Positions 52,448-62,106 of a DNA stretch of 64,000 nucleotides are shown here, in pieces. The notes beneath the pieces were generated by a model. That model had not been told where the DNA came from. It searched no databases and was given only the letters and a program-made list of their open reading frames with translations. The DNA is from HLUCCA09 sp038745585 (GTDB taxonomy: Bacteria > Pseudomonadota > Alphaproteobacteria > Rhodobacterales > Rhodobacteraceae). The translations under genes were made by a program, and so were the position numbers. The stretch's first letter is position 1. Every line of letters begins with the position of its first letter. The stretch is taken from contig JBCDLH010000001.1 of NCBI GenBank assembly GCA_038745585.1, positions 372,001 to 436,000 on the forward strand, written 5' to 3'.

Positions 52448-53449
52448 ATGACACTCGGTTCGCAAATTGCGTGGGACGATACCGTCCTGCCATTCCAACT
52501 CGACCGCGCCGATATCCGCGGGCGCATCGCGCGCCTGGACGGCGTGCTCGATCGCGTGCTCGACCAACACGACTATCCCCCGGCAATCGAAGTGCTTGTC
52601 GCCGAGATGGCGCTGCTGACCGCGCTTATCGGGCAAACGATCAAGCTGCGCTGGAAACTGTCGCTCCAGGTGCGCGGCGATGGACCAGCTCGCCTCATCG
52701 CGACCGACTATTACGGCCCGACCGAGGATGGCCAGCCCGCCCGGATCCGCGCCTATGCGAGCTACGACGACGAGCGCCCGCTGACCGGTCAGCCATTCGA
52801 TCTTATCGGCAAGGGCTACTTCGCGATCCTGATCGACCAGGGGGCTGGGATGGCGCCCTATCAAGGGATCACGCCGATTGACGGTGGCTCCCTCGCCGCG
52901 TGTGCCGAGACCTATTTCGCCCAGTCCGAGCAGATCCCGAGCCGCTTTGCGCTGACCTTTGGTCGGGCGCAACGACCGGGTCAACCAGAGCATTGGCGCG
53001 CCGGTGGGATCATGATCCAGCATATGCCCGAAGCCGGCGAGCACGTCGCGCAAGCGGGCGGCTCCGGCGATGGTGGACTCTTGCACGCGGCCGATATCGT
53101 GGCAGGCGAAGCCGGCGAGAATTGGAGCCGGGTCAACCTCCTCCTCGACACTGTCGAGGAGATGGAGCTCGTGGGCCCGGACGTGCAGCCGACCGACCTT
53201 TTGGTGCGCTTGTTTCACGAGGAAGCGCCGCGGGTGTTTGACGCCCAGCCGGTGACTTTTGGCTGTTCCTGTTCTGCCGCCAAAGTGCGCCAGTCGCTCT
53301 CGATCTACTCTGCAAAAGAGATCGCGACGATGACGATGGAGGATGGGCGGGTGACGGCGGATTGTCAGTTCTGCGGGGCACATTACGAGTTCGATCCTGA
53401 AACGCTGGGCTTTGAGGCGACGCGCGCTGTGCCGGATGACGAAGGGTGA
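52448..53449 (+). CDS. hslO: Redox-regulated chaperone Hsp33
   Basis: A cytosolic holdase chaperone activated by oxidation. It has 333 residues, with the four zinc-binding cysteines near the C-terminus in CxC (FGCSCSAAK) and CxxC (CQFCGAHY) form, and a long linker before them that unfolds when the zinc is lost. It begins a chain of overlapping genes: hslO-Nudix-cca, with GTGA overlaps. Confidence 0.95.
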   Translation: MTLGSQIAWDDTVLPFQLDRADIRGRIARLDGVLDRVLDQHDYPPAIEVLVAEMALLTALIGQTIKLRWKLSLQVRGDGPARLIATDYYGPTEDGQPARIRAYASYDDERPLTGQPFDLIGKGYFAILIDQGAGMAPYQGITPIDGGSLAACAETYFAQSEQIPSRFALTFGRAQRPGQPEHWRAGGIMIQHMPEAGEHVAQAGGSGDGGLLHAADIVAGEAGENWSRVNLLLDTVEEMELVGPDVQPTDLLVRLFHEEAPRVFDAQPVTFGCSCSAAKVRQSLSIYSAKEIATMTMEDGRVTADCQFCGAHYEFDPETLGFEATRAVPDDEG

Positions 53450-54054
53450 GCGTCGCAGCCGGCCAAGGCCTGCGCGCGCAGCTTCGGGAGGCTGTCGCCA
53501 CGCCGGGTCGCGCCTCGTCGGACTTTGATCTCAACGCCAAGGTCAGCCTCCCCGAGGGTCGCGTGCTGCGCGATGCGGCTGTCTTGGTTGCTGTGATCGA
53601 AGGCGAGCGGGGCGCTGACCTCCTCCTGACAAAGCGATCACCGCGGCTCAAGCACCATCCGGGCCAGGTCGCCTTTCCGGGTGGCAAGCTCGACCCCGGC
53701 GACGCCGATGCGAGAGCCGCCGCGCTGCGCGAGGCCCATGAAGAGGTCGGCCTCCTGCCCGCGAATGTCGATGTGATCGGAACGCTCGCGCCGCACCAGA
53801 CGGTAACGGGCTTCTCTGTCACGCCCGTCCTGGCCATGGCACGCCCCTTCACGCCGGTGCCCGAGGCAGGAGAGGTCGCCGAGGCCTTTACGGTTCCCTT
53901 CGCACATGTGGCTGATCCGGCGAACTACGCCATCGAGCGGCGGCGCTGGCGCGGGCAATGGCGGCGTTACTATGCCGTGCCCTACGGCCCCTACTACATT
54001 TGGGGCGCGACAGCGCGCATGCTCCGCGCCTTGGCCGACCGGCTGCCGCAGTGA
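53446..54054 (+). CDS. Nudix hydrolase, CoA pyrophosphatase type
   Basis: A 202-residue protein with the UPF0035 motif (LLTKRSPRLKHHPGQVAFPG), the mark of CoA pyrophosphatases that cut coenzyme A to 4'-phosphopantetheine, and the Nudix box REAHEEVGL. The GTG start overlaps the hslO stop by four bases. Its stop in turn overlaps the cca start. Confidence 0.9.
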   Translation: MSVAAGQGLRAQLREAVATPGRASSDFDLNAKVSLPEGRVLRDAAVLVAVIEGERGADLLLTKRSPRLKHHPGQVAFPGGKLDPGDADARAAALREAHEEVGLLPANVDVIGTLAPHQTVTGFSVTPVLAMARPFTPVPEAGEVAEAFTVPFAHVADPANYAIERRRWRGQWRRYYAVPYGPYYIWGATARMLRALADRLPQ

Positions 54055-55205
54055 CCCAAATCGATGCAGACTGGCTCCGAAGCTCGGCCGCCCGCGCCGT
54101 GACGGACGCCCTTCTGCAACGCGGCCATCAAGCGCTTTTTGTCGGCGGCTGTGTGCGCAACGCCCTCCTCGGCGCGCCGGTTTCGGATCTCGACCTGTCG
54201 ACGGATGCGCGACCCGAGGAGGTCATCTCCCTTGCCGAGGCCAAGGGGATCAAAGCCATCCCCACCGGGATCGACCATGGAACGGTGACACTCGTCCACG
54301 GCGACACGCCGATCGAAGTCACAACCTTCCGCGCCGATGTCGCAACCGACGGGCGGCATGCTGACGTGCGTTTCTCGAACGACGTTTCTGAGGACGCGGA
54401 GCGACGCGATTTCACGATGAACGCGCTCTACTGCGATGCGGCGGGCGCGCTGATCGACCCGACGGGGCACGGTCTGAGCGACCTTCAGGCGCGGCGCGTG
54501 CGCTTTGTCGGCCTGCCCGCGCGGCGGGTGCGCGAGGATTACCTGCGCATCCTCCGCTTCTTCCGCTTTCACGCCTGGTATGCCGACCCGGCGGGCGGCG
54601 TCGATGCCGAAGGGCTCGCGGCCTGCGCAGAGGGGGCGGAGGGGCTCTCGCGCATAAGCGCCGAGCGGATCGGCGCAGAGATGAAAAAGCTCCTATCCGC
54701 GCCGGACCCGGCCCCGGCGCTGGGCGCGATGGCGCGCTCGGGCGTGCTTGCGCAGGTTTTGCCGGGCGCCGATGCCGAAACTGCCTTTCGGTTTATCACG
54801 TTGTCCCCATCAGATGCACCCATCCCCCGCCTTGTCGCCCTTGGCGGAGAGGATGTGACGACGCGGCTGCGCCTCTCGCGGGCGGAGGCAAAGACCCATG
54901 CCGATCTCACAGACGCAGCGGGCAGCGGCCAAGGCGCGGCTGAGCTCTCGTGGCGGCACGGCTCTGACACGGCGCGGGCGATCCTCGCGCTGCGCGCGGC
55001 CATGACGGATGTGCCGATCGCGCACGACGCAGAGCACGAGATCTCGCGCGGCGCCGCAGCGGTTTTCCCGGTAAAGCCGGCAGATCTTATGCCCCGCTAC
55101 GAAGGGGCGGCGCTTGGCCGCCGCTTGGCCGCTCTCGAAAACGCGTGGCTTGTCTCCGGTATGACGGCGAGCCGCGCCGATCTGCTTGCCCGGCCGCAAG
55201 AATAA
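54051..55205 (+). CDS. cca: CCA tRNA nucleotidyltransferase
   Basis: Adds or repairs the CCA end of tRNAs without a template. It has 384 residues, with the class II nucleotidyltransferase head: FVGGCVRNALLG, DLDLSTDARPEEV (the catalytic Asp pair), RRDFTMNALYCD and the VREDYLRILRFFRFHA neck motif. The GTG start at 54051 overlaps the preceding stop. No HD domain was recognised in the C-terminal part. ABC exporter genes follow 131 bases later. Confidence 0.93.
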   Translation: MTQIDADWLRSSAARAVTDALLQRGHQALFVGGCVRNALLGAPVSDLDLSTDARPEEVISLAEAKGIKAIPTGIDHGTVTLVHGDTPIEVTTFRADVATDGRHADVRFSNDVSEDAERRDFTMNALYCDAAGALIDPTGHGLSDLQARRVRFVGLPARRVREDYLRILRFFRFHAWYADPAGGVDAEGLAACAEGAEGLSRISAERIGAEMKKLLSAPDPAPALGAMARSGVLAQVLPGADAETAFRFITLSPSDAPIPRLVALGGEDVTTRLRLSRAEAKTHADLTDAAGSGQGAAELSWRHGSDTARAILALRAAMTDVPIAHDAEHEISRGAAAVFPVKPADLMPRYEGAALGRRLAALENAWLVSGMTASRADLLARPQE

Positions 55206-55336
55206 TCCGCCGTTTCGGACCCGGCGGTTTTCGTGTAGGAGAGCGGGGCTATGTCCCCCACAGTTGCCGCCGCGCCTCTGCGCTCCGGCCCCGTTCTATC
55301 CCTCAGGCCAGCGCTCTGGCCGTGAAAGCTTGCACG

Positions 55337-57187
55337 ATGTTTCGCTACTTCGAGAACCTCGTCGACCCCTACGTCGATTACGAGCTGCGCGACGCGCCGC
55401 CGCGCACGCTCTGGCCGTTTTTATGGGAGTATTCCCAGCCGTTTAAGCGTCTGTTCGGCTGGGTGACGCTGCTGTCGATCTGCGTGGCGATGATCGAGGT
55501 TGGGCTCATCTACTACATGGGCCGCGTCGTCGATATTCTGTCTTCGGCATCGCCAGCGACCGTTTGGCAAGATCATGGGCTCGAATTGACCCTGGCGGCC
55601 GTCTTTGTGCTGCTCCTTCGCCCGGCGATCCAGACGCTTGACGTGCTGATCCTCAACAACTCGCTTTTGCCCAATTTCGGCACGTTGATCCGTTGGCGGG
55701 CCCATCGGCACGTTTTGCGTCAGTCGGTCGGTTGGTTCGAAAACGACTTTGCTGGGCGCATCGCCAACCGCATTATGCAAACACCCCCCGCAGCGGGGGA
55801 AGCGATGTTTCAAGTCTTCGACGCGATTGCTTTTGCGCTCGCCTACATGGTTGGCGCCGCGATCCTGCTGCTCGACGCCGATCCCCGGCTGTTGCTGCCG
55901 CTTGTTGCGTGGTTCGTGCTCTACGGCCTTCTGGTGCGGTGGACGATCGCCAATGTGGAGCCGGCCTCCAAGGCGGCCTCGGATGCCCGCAGCGAGGTTA
56001 CCGGTCGGGTCGTCGACAGCTACACGAATATTCACTCGGTTAAGATGTTTGCGCATCACGACCGGGAGCTGGCATATGCCAAAGAGGCCATCGAGAAGAC
56101 GCGCCGCACGTTTCAAAAGGAGATGCGGATCTTCACGGTAATGGATCTCACATTAACGATCCTCAATGGCCTGTTGATCGTGGGTGTCGTGGGTTGGGCC
56201 GTTGTCCTTTGGGCGCAAGGCTCGGCCTCGGTTGGCGTCGTTGCAGCGGCCACGGCGCTGACGCTGCGGCTCAACGCGATGACGGGTTGGATCATGTGGG
56301 CGGTGTCGTCTTTCTTTCGGCAGCTCGGCGTCGTCGCCGAGGGGATGGAGACCATCGCCCAGCCGATCACCCTCGTCGACAAGCCCGCCGCGCCCGCGCT
56401 TGCCATGACGGAGGGGCGCATCGCGTTTCGGGACGTGTCGCACCATTACGGACGCGGGGCGGGCGGGCTCGATCGCCTGAGCCTTACTGTCGAGCCGGGC
56501 GAAAAGGTCGGCCTCATAGGGCGCTCGGGCGCGGGTAAGTCGACGCTCGTCAAGTTGCTCTTGCGCTTTTACGACGCCGAAAGCGGCCGGATCGAGATCG
56601 ACGGGCAAGACATTGCGGGCGTGACGCAAGACAGCCTGCGCCGCCAGATCGGCATGGTGCAGCAGGACAGCGCGCTGCTCCATCGCTCGATTGCCGAGAA
56701 CATCCTCTATGGGCGTCCCGAGGCGCGGGCGGAGGACATGATCGCCGCCGCCAAGCGTGCCGCCGCGCATGACTTTATCGAAGAGCTGACCGACCCGACT
56801 GGGCAGTCGGGCTATGAGGCGCAGGTGGGCGAGCGCGGCGTCAAGCTTTCGGGCGGCCAACGTCAGCGGATCGCGCTGGCGCGCGTCATCCTAAAGAATG
56901 CGCCGATCCTGGTGCTCGACGAGGCGACTTCGGCGCTCGACAGCGAGGTCGAGGCCGCGATCCAAGACACGCTCTATGGCGTGATGGAGGGCAAGTCCGT
57001 CATCGCGATCGCGCACCGCCTCTCAACGATTGCGCGGATGGACCGGATCCTCGTTCTCGACGCGGGCCGTATCGTCGAGGAGGGCACGCATACCGCGCTC
57101 CTCGGCCAGGGCGGGCTCTATGCCCGGTTCTGGGAGCGGCAATCCGGCGGGTTTATCGGCGCCGATGCGCCGGAGGCGGCAGAATGA
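55337..57187 (+). CDS. ABC exporter half-transporter (first of a pair)
   Basis: A 616-residue protein with an N-terminal six-helix transmembrane domain (about 35-330) and a C-terminal ATPase: Walker A GRSGAGKST, Q loop MVQQDS, signature LSGGQ, Walker B ILVLDEATSALD, and the switch His in AIAHRLS. ATG 55337 is the best start. It overlaps the next gene (ATGA), which encodes a similar protein, so the two probably form a heterodimer that exports lipid, peptide or drug. A longer upstream frame overlaps cca and is not supported. Confidence 0.9.
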   Translation: MFRYFENLVDPYVDYELRDAPPRTLWPFLWEYSQPFKRLFGWVTLLSICVAMIEVGLIYYMGRVVDILSSASPATVWQDHGLELTLAAVFVLLLRPAIQTLDVLILNNSLLPNFGTLIRWRAHRHVLRQSVGWFENDFAGRIANRIMQTPPAAGEAMFQVFDAIAFALAYMVGAAILLLDADPRLLLPLVAWFVLYGLLVRWTIANVEPASKAASDARSEVTGRVVDSYTNIHSVKMFAHHDRELAYAKEAIEKTRRTFQKEMRIFTVMDLTLTILNGLLIVGVVGWAVVLWAQGSASVGVVAAATALTLRLNAMTGWIMWAVSSFFRQLGVVAEGMETIAQPITLVDKPAAPALAMTEGRIAFRDVSHHYGRGAGGLDRLSLTVEPGEKVGLIGRSGAGKSTLVKLLLRFYDAESGRIEIDGQDIAGVTQDSLRRQIGMVQQDSALLHRSIAENILYGRPEARAEDMIAAAKRAAAHDFIEELTDPTGQSGYEAQVGERGVKLSGGQRQRIALARVILKNAPILVLDEATSALDSEVEAAIQDTLYGVMEGKSVIAIAHRLSTIARMDRILVLDAGRIVEEGTHTALLGQGGLYARFWERQSGGFIGADAPEAAE

Positions 57188-59025
57188 ACTGGCTCCGCCC
57201 CTCCACTCTCATCGACGCATTCGCGCCGTCCGAAGGCCCACCCCCGGACAGCCTCTATGCGTTCTTTCTCTGGAGCCTGCGCGGCGCATTCCCGGTGATG
57301 TGGGTCGCGGGGCTCCTCTCGGCGCTGGTCGGCACGCTCGAAGTCATCTCCGCCTTTGTGCTCGGCCGGATCATAGACACGGCGCTCGCCTCGGGACCGG
57401 AGGCGTTCTTTTCTGAGCATCTGGGGCTCATCGTCTTTGCGGGGCTCTTTTTCGTTCTGATCCGGCCGCTGACCTTTGGCCTCTCGGCCGCGGCCAACGG
57501 CGTCGCGGTCCAGCCCAACGTCAATCCGCTCGTGCTCTCGCGGCTGCATCGCTGGACGATGGGCCAGGCTGTGACGTTCTTTGACAACGACTTTGCCGGC
57601 CGCATCGCGCAAAAGCAGATGCAGACGAGCCGCGCCGTCACCGACGTGGTCTCCGAGATCATCAACGTTGTCTTTTTCGCGCTCGCGTCGCTCATCGGGG
57701 CGGCGATCATGCTGACGGCGATCGACGCGCGTATCGCCGCGGCGCTCACGCTATGGCTCTTTATCTATCTCGCGCTGATCCGGTTCTTCATGCCGCGCAT
57801 CCGCGTCATGTCGAAGGCCCGCGCCTCGGCGCGGGCGATGGTGACCGGGCAGGTCGTTGACACGATCACGAACATCAAAACGGTCAAGCTCTTTGCTCAC
57901 CACGAGCATGAGGACCGCGCCGCACTCAAGGCGATGGGCACGTTTCGGGAGCGCGCGGTGGACTTTGGCGTAATGGCAGCGACCTTCCGTGTCGCGCTGA
58001 TGACGGTTGCAGGCGCGTTGCCTGTTGTCCTGATCGGCGGGACACTCCTGCTTTGGGGCGAGGGGATTGCGAGCGCGGGCGACATAGCGGCGGCCGGCGC
58101 CATCTCTATCCGCATCGCACAGATGACCGGCTGGGTCTCGTTTACGCTGATGCAGATCTACGCCAATGTCGGCGAGGTCGAAGACGGGATGCGCACGCTT
58201 TCGCCGCCCCACACGCTGCGCGACGATCCCGAGGCTGGGACACTGCCCGCGGGCTCTGGCCATGTCGCCTTTGACGACGTCACTTTTTCCTACGGACGCG
58301 GGGCGGGCGGCATCGCCAATGTCTCGCTGACGCTGGAACCTGGCGAGAAGGTCGCCCTTATCGGGGCATCGGGCGCAGGCAAGTCGACCCTCGTCTCCCT
58401 TCTCCTCCGGCTCTACGACACCGAGGGCGGGGCGATCCGCGTCGGCGGCCATGACGTGCGCGACATCACGCAAGAGAGCTTGCGGCGCCAGATCGGCATG
58501 GTGACCCAGGAAACCGCAATGTTCAACCGCTCGGCGCGCGAGAACATCCTCTACGGTCGGCCTGGAGCGAGCGAAGCGGCGATGATCGCGGCGGCGGAGA
58601 AGGCCGAAGCGCATTCGTTCATTCTCGGTTTGAAGGATTTCATGGGCCGCGAGGCCTATGACGCGCATCTGGGCGAGCGCGGTGTTCGGTTGTCGGGCGG
58701 ACAGCGCCAGCGCATCGCGCTTGCGCGTGCGATCCTCAAGGACGCGCCGATCCTTGTTCTCGACGAGGCGACGTCGGCGCTTGACAGCGAGGTCGAAGCG
58801 CAGATCCAGCTCGCGCTCGAGCGCGTGATGGAGGGCAAGACTGTCCTCGCCATCGCGCATCGCCTTTCGACCATCGCCCATATGGACCGGATCGTCGTGC
58901 TGGACGGCGGGCGGATCGTCGAGGAGGGCAATCACCGCAAGCTCCTGGCCCAGGGTGGGCTTTATGCGCGCTACTGGTCCAAGCAATCGGGCGGGTTTAT
59001 CGGGTTGAACGACGCTGCGGAGTAA
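57184..59025 (+). CDS. ABC exporter half-transporter (second of a pair)
   Basis: A 613-residue relative of the gene before it, with the same design: six transmembrane helices (about 40-330), Walker A GASGAGKST, signature LSGGQ, Walker B ILVLDEATSALD and switch His in AIAHRLS. Both nucleotide sites look canonical in both subunits, so the pair does not show the degenerate site of TM287/288-like heterodimers. The two probably arose by tandem duplication. Substrate unknown. Confidence 0.9.
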   Translation: MNWLRPSTLIDAFAPSEGPPPDSLYAFFLWSLRGAFPVMWVAGLLSALVGTLEVISAFVLGRIIDTALASGPEAFFSEHLGLIVFAGLFFVLIRPLTFGLSAAANGVAVQPNVNPLVLSRLHRWTMGQAVTFFDNDFAGRIAQKQMQTSRAVTDVVSEIINVVFFALASLIGAAIMLTAIDARIAAALTLWLFIYLALIRFFMPRIRVMSKARASARAMVTGQVVDTITNIKTVKLFAHHEHEDRAALKAMGTFRERAVDFGVMAATFRVALMTVAGALPVVLIGGTLLLWGEGIASAGDIAAAGAISIRIAQMTGWVSFTLMQIYANVGEVEDGMRTLSPPHTLRDDPEAGTLPAGSGHVAFDDVTFSYGRGAGGIANVSLTLEPGEKVALIGASGAGKSTLVSLLLRLYDTEGGAIRVGGHDVRDITQESLRRQIGMVTQETAMFNRSARENILYGRPGASEAAMIAAAEKAEAHSFILGLKDFMGREAYDAHLGERGVRLSGGQRQRIALARAILKDAPILVLDEATSALDSEVEAQIQLALERVMEGKTVLAIAHRLSTIAHMDRIVVLDGGRIVEEGNHRKLLAQGGLYARYWSKQSGGFIGLNDAAE

Positions 59026-59169
59026 ACAGCGGTCGCCGGATCGGGCGGCAAAGCGTGACCCGATCGACCACGTCTCGCGTGGATTGCAACCTCGCGCACA
59101 GGCCACGCTTGCCGCCGCACCCTGCGGTGCGCATACCAATTTGCAAGCTATCGGAAAGGACGCGCACCC

Positions 59170-60009
59170 GTGCTGGCCAAGCTGAAAGACGTCATCGAGC
59201 ACCCGCGTTTCGGCAAAGCCATCACCGGGGTCATCCTCGTAAACGCGGTGATCCTCGGGATGCAGACCTATCCGGCCCTGATGTCGTCGATCGGGCCGGT
59301 CCTCGATACGCTGGACACAGTCTGCCTCGGCATCTTCGTTCTCGAATTGATCGCCAAGCTCATCGTCTATCGCCTGCGCTTTTTCCTCTCCGGGTGGAAC
59401 GTGTTCGACTTTCTCATCGTCGGCATCTCCATTGCGCCGGGGGCCGGGGCGCTCACGGTCCTTCGCGCGCTGCGGATCTTGCGGGTGTTACGCGTGGTTT
59501 CGGTGATGCCGGCGCTGCGCCGCGTCGTCGAAGGGTTCATCCGAGCCGTGCCGGGCATGGGCTCGGTCTTCCTGCTGATGGGGATCGTCTTCTACATTGG
59601 CTCTGTCATGGCGACCAAGCTCTTCGGTGAGGGCTGCCTGCACCTTGCCGAAGCTGCCTGCTCGCCGGAGCTTCACGCCAACATCCAAGACTGGTTCGGC
59701 TCGCTCGGCCAGTCGGCCTACTCGCTCTTTCAGATCATGACGCTGGAAAGCTGGTCGATGGGAATCGTGCGGCCTGTGATGACAGTCTATCCCCAGGCTT
59801 GGCTCTTCTTCGTTCCCTTTATCATGATCACGACCTTCGCCGTTGTGAACTTGCTCGTCGGCCTGATCGTCAACTCGATGCAAGACGCGCATGCCGAGGA
59901 GGGCAACGCCGCGACCGATGCCTATCGTGACGAAGTCCTTCAGCGGCTCCTCGCTATCGAGAGAAAGCTCGAAGCCCAGCACAGCGGCAAGACCGAGGCC
60001 AATCGGTAA
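59170..60009 (+). CDS. Bacterial voltage-gated sodium channel (NaChBac/NavSp family)
   Basis: A 279-residue channel subunit that would assemble as a tetramer. Six membrane segments are seen; S4 carries arginines 99, 102, 105 and 108 at every third position, the voltage sensor, and the pore filter TLESWSM (191-197) is the bacterial sodium-selective type. The C-terminus (about 253-270) is a short helical region that may form the four-helix bundle. Before the pore helix is an insertion with two cysteines (156 and 164) which known relatives such as NavAb lack. The start is a GTG preceded by GGAAAGGA. Confidence 0.93.
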   Translation: MLAKLKDVIEHPRFGKAITGVILVNAVILGMQTYPALMSSIGPVLDTLDTVCLGIFVLELIAKLIVYRLRFFLSGWNVFDFLIVGISIAPGAGALTVLRALRILRVLRVVSVMPALRRVVEGFIRAVPGMGSVFLLMGIVFYIGSVMATKLFGEGCLHLAEAACSPELHANIQDWFGSLGQSAYSLFQIMTLESWSMGIVRPVMTVYPQAWLFFVPFIMITTFAVVNLLVGLIVNSMQDAHAEEGNAATDAYRDEVLQRLLAIERKLEAQHSGKTEANR

Positions 60010-60111
60010 CGGCACAGAGTGTTGAAGAGCGGCGGCGATCTGGCCGCTTTGCTCTTGGGCGCACACCCGCTAAAGCATACTAGATATGGGATCAGGGACA
60101 CGCGGAGCGCG

Positions 60112-60612
60112 ATGATCGACAGGCGTACGGTTCTTTGCGGCGGCGCGGCCGGGCTCGCGCTCGCCGGATGCAGCACATCGAAATTCCGGTCCTATTCAGG
60201 GCCCGAGGTGACGCGTGTGCAGGTCTTCAAAGATCGGCGGCGGATGTACCTCATCCATCGCACGACCGTGCTCCAGCAATACCGCGTCCAGCTCGGCTTT
60301 ACCGCGCGCGGGCCAAAGCGCTTTTACGGCGATGGCAAGACGCCGGAGGGCACCTACCTCATAGATCGGCGCAATCCGAACTCGGCTTTTCACCTCTCGC
60401 TTGGGATTTCCTACCCCAATGCCGAGGACATCGCCTTTGCCGAGGCGCATGGGAAGGATCCCGGCGGAAACATCTTTATCCATGGCGACCGGCGGCCCGG
60501 TGACCCGACCGGCCCTGATTGGACGGCAGGCTGCATCGCGGTCAAGGATCGGCAGATGGAAGTCGTCTACGCTATGATTGAAAACGGCACACCGATCGAC
60601 ATCTTCGCTTGA
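60112..60612 (+). CDS. L,D-transpeptidase (YkuD), lipoprotein-type
   Basis: A 166-residue protein that forms 3-3 crosslinks in peptidoglycan or attaches proteins to it. The YkuD active site is present: His124 in IFIHGD and Cys141 in DWTAGCIAV, about 17 residues apart. The N-terminus has arginines DRR followed by a hydrophobic stretch and a lipobox ending at Cys20, so it is probably a lipoprotein, possibly Tat-exported. ATG 60112. A CAP-domain gene converges on it. Confidence 0.9.
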   Translation: MIDRRTVLCGGAAGLALAGCSTSKFRSYSGPEVTRVQVFKDRRRMYLIHRTTVLQQYRVQLGFTARGPKRFYGDGKTPEGTYLIDRRNPNSAFHLSLGISYPNAEDIAFAEAHGKDPGGNIFIHGDRRPGDPTGPDWTAGCIAVKDRQMEVVYAMIENGTPIDIFA

Positions 60613-60692
60613 GGGCGGTCCGGCAGCACTCCGCCGCTCGCTCGGTAAGACCGTAGGCATCTGGGCGACACGCGTTTGCCGGTAGGGCCGGG

Positions 60693-61184
60693 TTAGGCCC
60701 CGGTCACCAATGTCCACCAGATCTTGCCGTTGCCCTCCTGGTGCCAGGCAAACCCAAAGGCGCGGGCCCGGGGATCGAGGATCACGGAGCGCGTCGCCGG
60801 ATCTTCCATCCAAGCGGCGAGGGTCTCTCCTTCCGTCTCGAAGGTCTCAGAGATGTTTTCGCCTAGGAACTGACCCGCATAGCCCGTGCGCAGCACGCGG
60901 TCGATCGGCGACGACCCGTCGGACCCGAAATGCCACGGCCGGTTCTGCGCGGCCATGTCCCGGGCGTGGGTCTCTGCCGCCGCGGTCAGTTGCGGGCTGA
61001 TCTGGAGCGGCGTCGCGCCGCGCGCGGCGCGCAAGGCGTTGATCGACTCCTCCATGCGGAACGGGATCTGACGGGCGTCGCGCGCCGAAATCTGGTAAAT
61101 CTCCGTCCCGCCGATTTGCGGCGCTGGTCCACAGGCGGTGAGCGCCATCAAGACAGCGGCCATCGCAGCATTTCGGAGATGCAT
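60693..61184 (-). CDS. CAP (SCP/PR1)-domain lipoprotein
   Basis: A 163-residue protein with a lipobox (LTAC, Cys18) and a CAP domain: ESINALRAARGATPLQ, the His of AAETHARDMA, HFGSDGSSPIDR, the GENISE stretch and GFAWH. CAP proteins in bacteria are secreted and of varied, mostly unknown function; some bind cell-wall or lipid. It is flanked on both sides by L,D-transpeptidase genes. Confidence 0.85.
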   Translation of the reverse strand: MHLRNAAMAAVLMALTACGPAPQIGGTEIYQISARDARQIPFRMEESINALRAARGATPLQISPQLTAAAETHARDMAAQNRPWHFGSDGSSPIDRVLRTGYAGQFLGENISETFETEGETLAAWMEDPATRSVILDPRARAFGFAWHQEGNGKIWWTLVTGA

Positions 61185-61357
61185 CGGCAGGTTCCCTCTT
61201 TTCCGCCGTCTCTGTTAGCCGCGCTGGCCGCGGCAGGCAAACACTTGGCCCAGTAGAACAAGGCTGCGACAGGGCATTCAATTGAGCTTGCGGCTTTCCC
61301 GCACTATCGTACCGTCGTCCGGGAGGACCGGGCGATCCTGTGCTGCGAGGATGTGCC

Positions 61358-61963
61358 ATGACCAAAACGACCCGCAATTCTCTCTCGCGACGCCACTTCC
61401 TCGGTGCGACCGGGGCGGGCCTTCTCGCCGCGCCCATGGCTGTCTCGTCCTCGGCGGCCCAAGGCGTCTTTGCGCCCGTGCCAGACAACGACCCGTCGGT
61501 GCAGCGCAACATTTCGAGCTTCCGCGCGCGAGATTGGCGCCCTTACTTTTCGAGCACGCGCGGTGGCGCGATCCTCGTCGATATCGACTCGCGCGCCTTG
61601 CATTATTGGTCGGCCAATCGCGAGACCTATCGGCTCTACCCCACGTCGATCCCGCTTTCCGAAGACCTGACCCGCCGCGGACGGACCTCCGTCACGCGCA
61701 AGGTCGAAGGGCCAGGATGGGCGCCGACGCCCGCGATGAAGCGGCGCAATCCCGAATGGCCCGATTATGTGCCCCCGGGGCCGGACAATCCGCTCGGAAC
61801 GCATGCGCTCTACCTGGGCTGGAAGTACTACCGGATCCATGGCACGCATGACACGCGCAAGATTGGCCGACGCTCCTCGAACGGGTGCATCGGGCTCTAT
61901 AACGAGCACATAGAGGAACTTTTTGCGCTCGTCGCACCTGGCGCGCAGGTGTTGCTTATTTGA
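61358..61963 (+). CDS. L,D-transpeptidase (YkuD), Tat-exported
   Basis: A 201-residue YkuD-domain protein with a Tat signal (SRRHFLG at 10-16, then a hydrophobic region and cleavage near 35). The active site is His in RIHGTHD (161/164) and Cys177 in SSNGCIGL. The mature part resembles other alphaproteobacterial ErfK/YbiS proteins. ATG 61358 was chosen since the Tat motif follows it directly. It is the second transpeptidase in 1.9 kb. Confidence 0.92.
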   Translation: MTKTTRNSLSRRHFLGATGAGLLAAPMAVSSSAAQGVFAPVPDNDPSVQRNISSFRARDWRPYFSSTRGGAILVDIDSRALHYWSANRETYRLYPTSIPLSEDLTRRGRTSVTRKVEGPGWAPTPAMKRRNPEWPDYVPPGPDNPLGTHALYLGWKYYRIHGTHDTRKIGRRSSNGCIGLYNEHIEELFALVAPGAQVLLI

Positions 61964-62106
61964 CGAAATCGGTACGATGCCGCTCAAACCCACGCCGTGA
62001 CCAATTGCAAAGCCCACGACCCTCTGCAATGGATGCGATCACGAGGATCTACTTGGGTGCGTTGGCGTCCTCAATTTCTGCGCCTGCGCTGTAACTGGAG
62101 GCTAAT

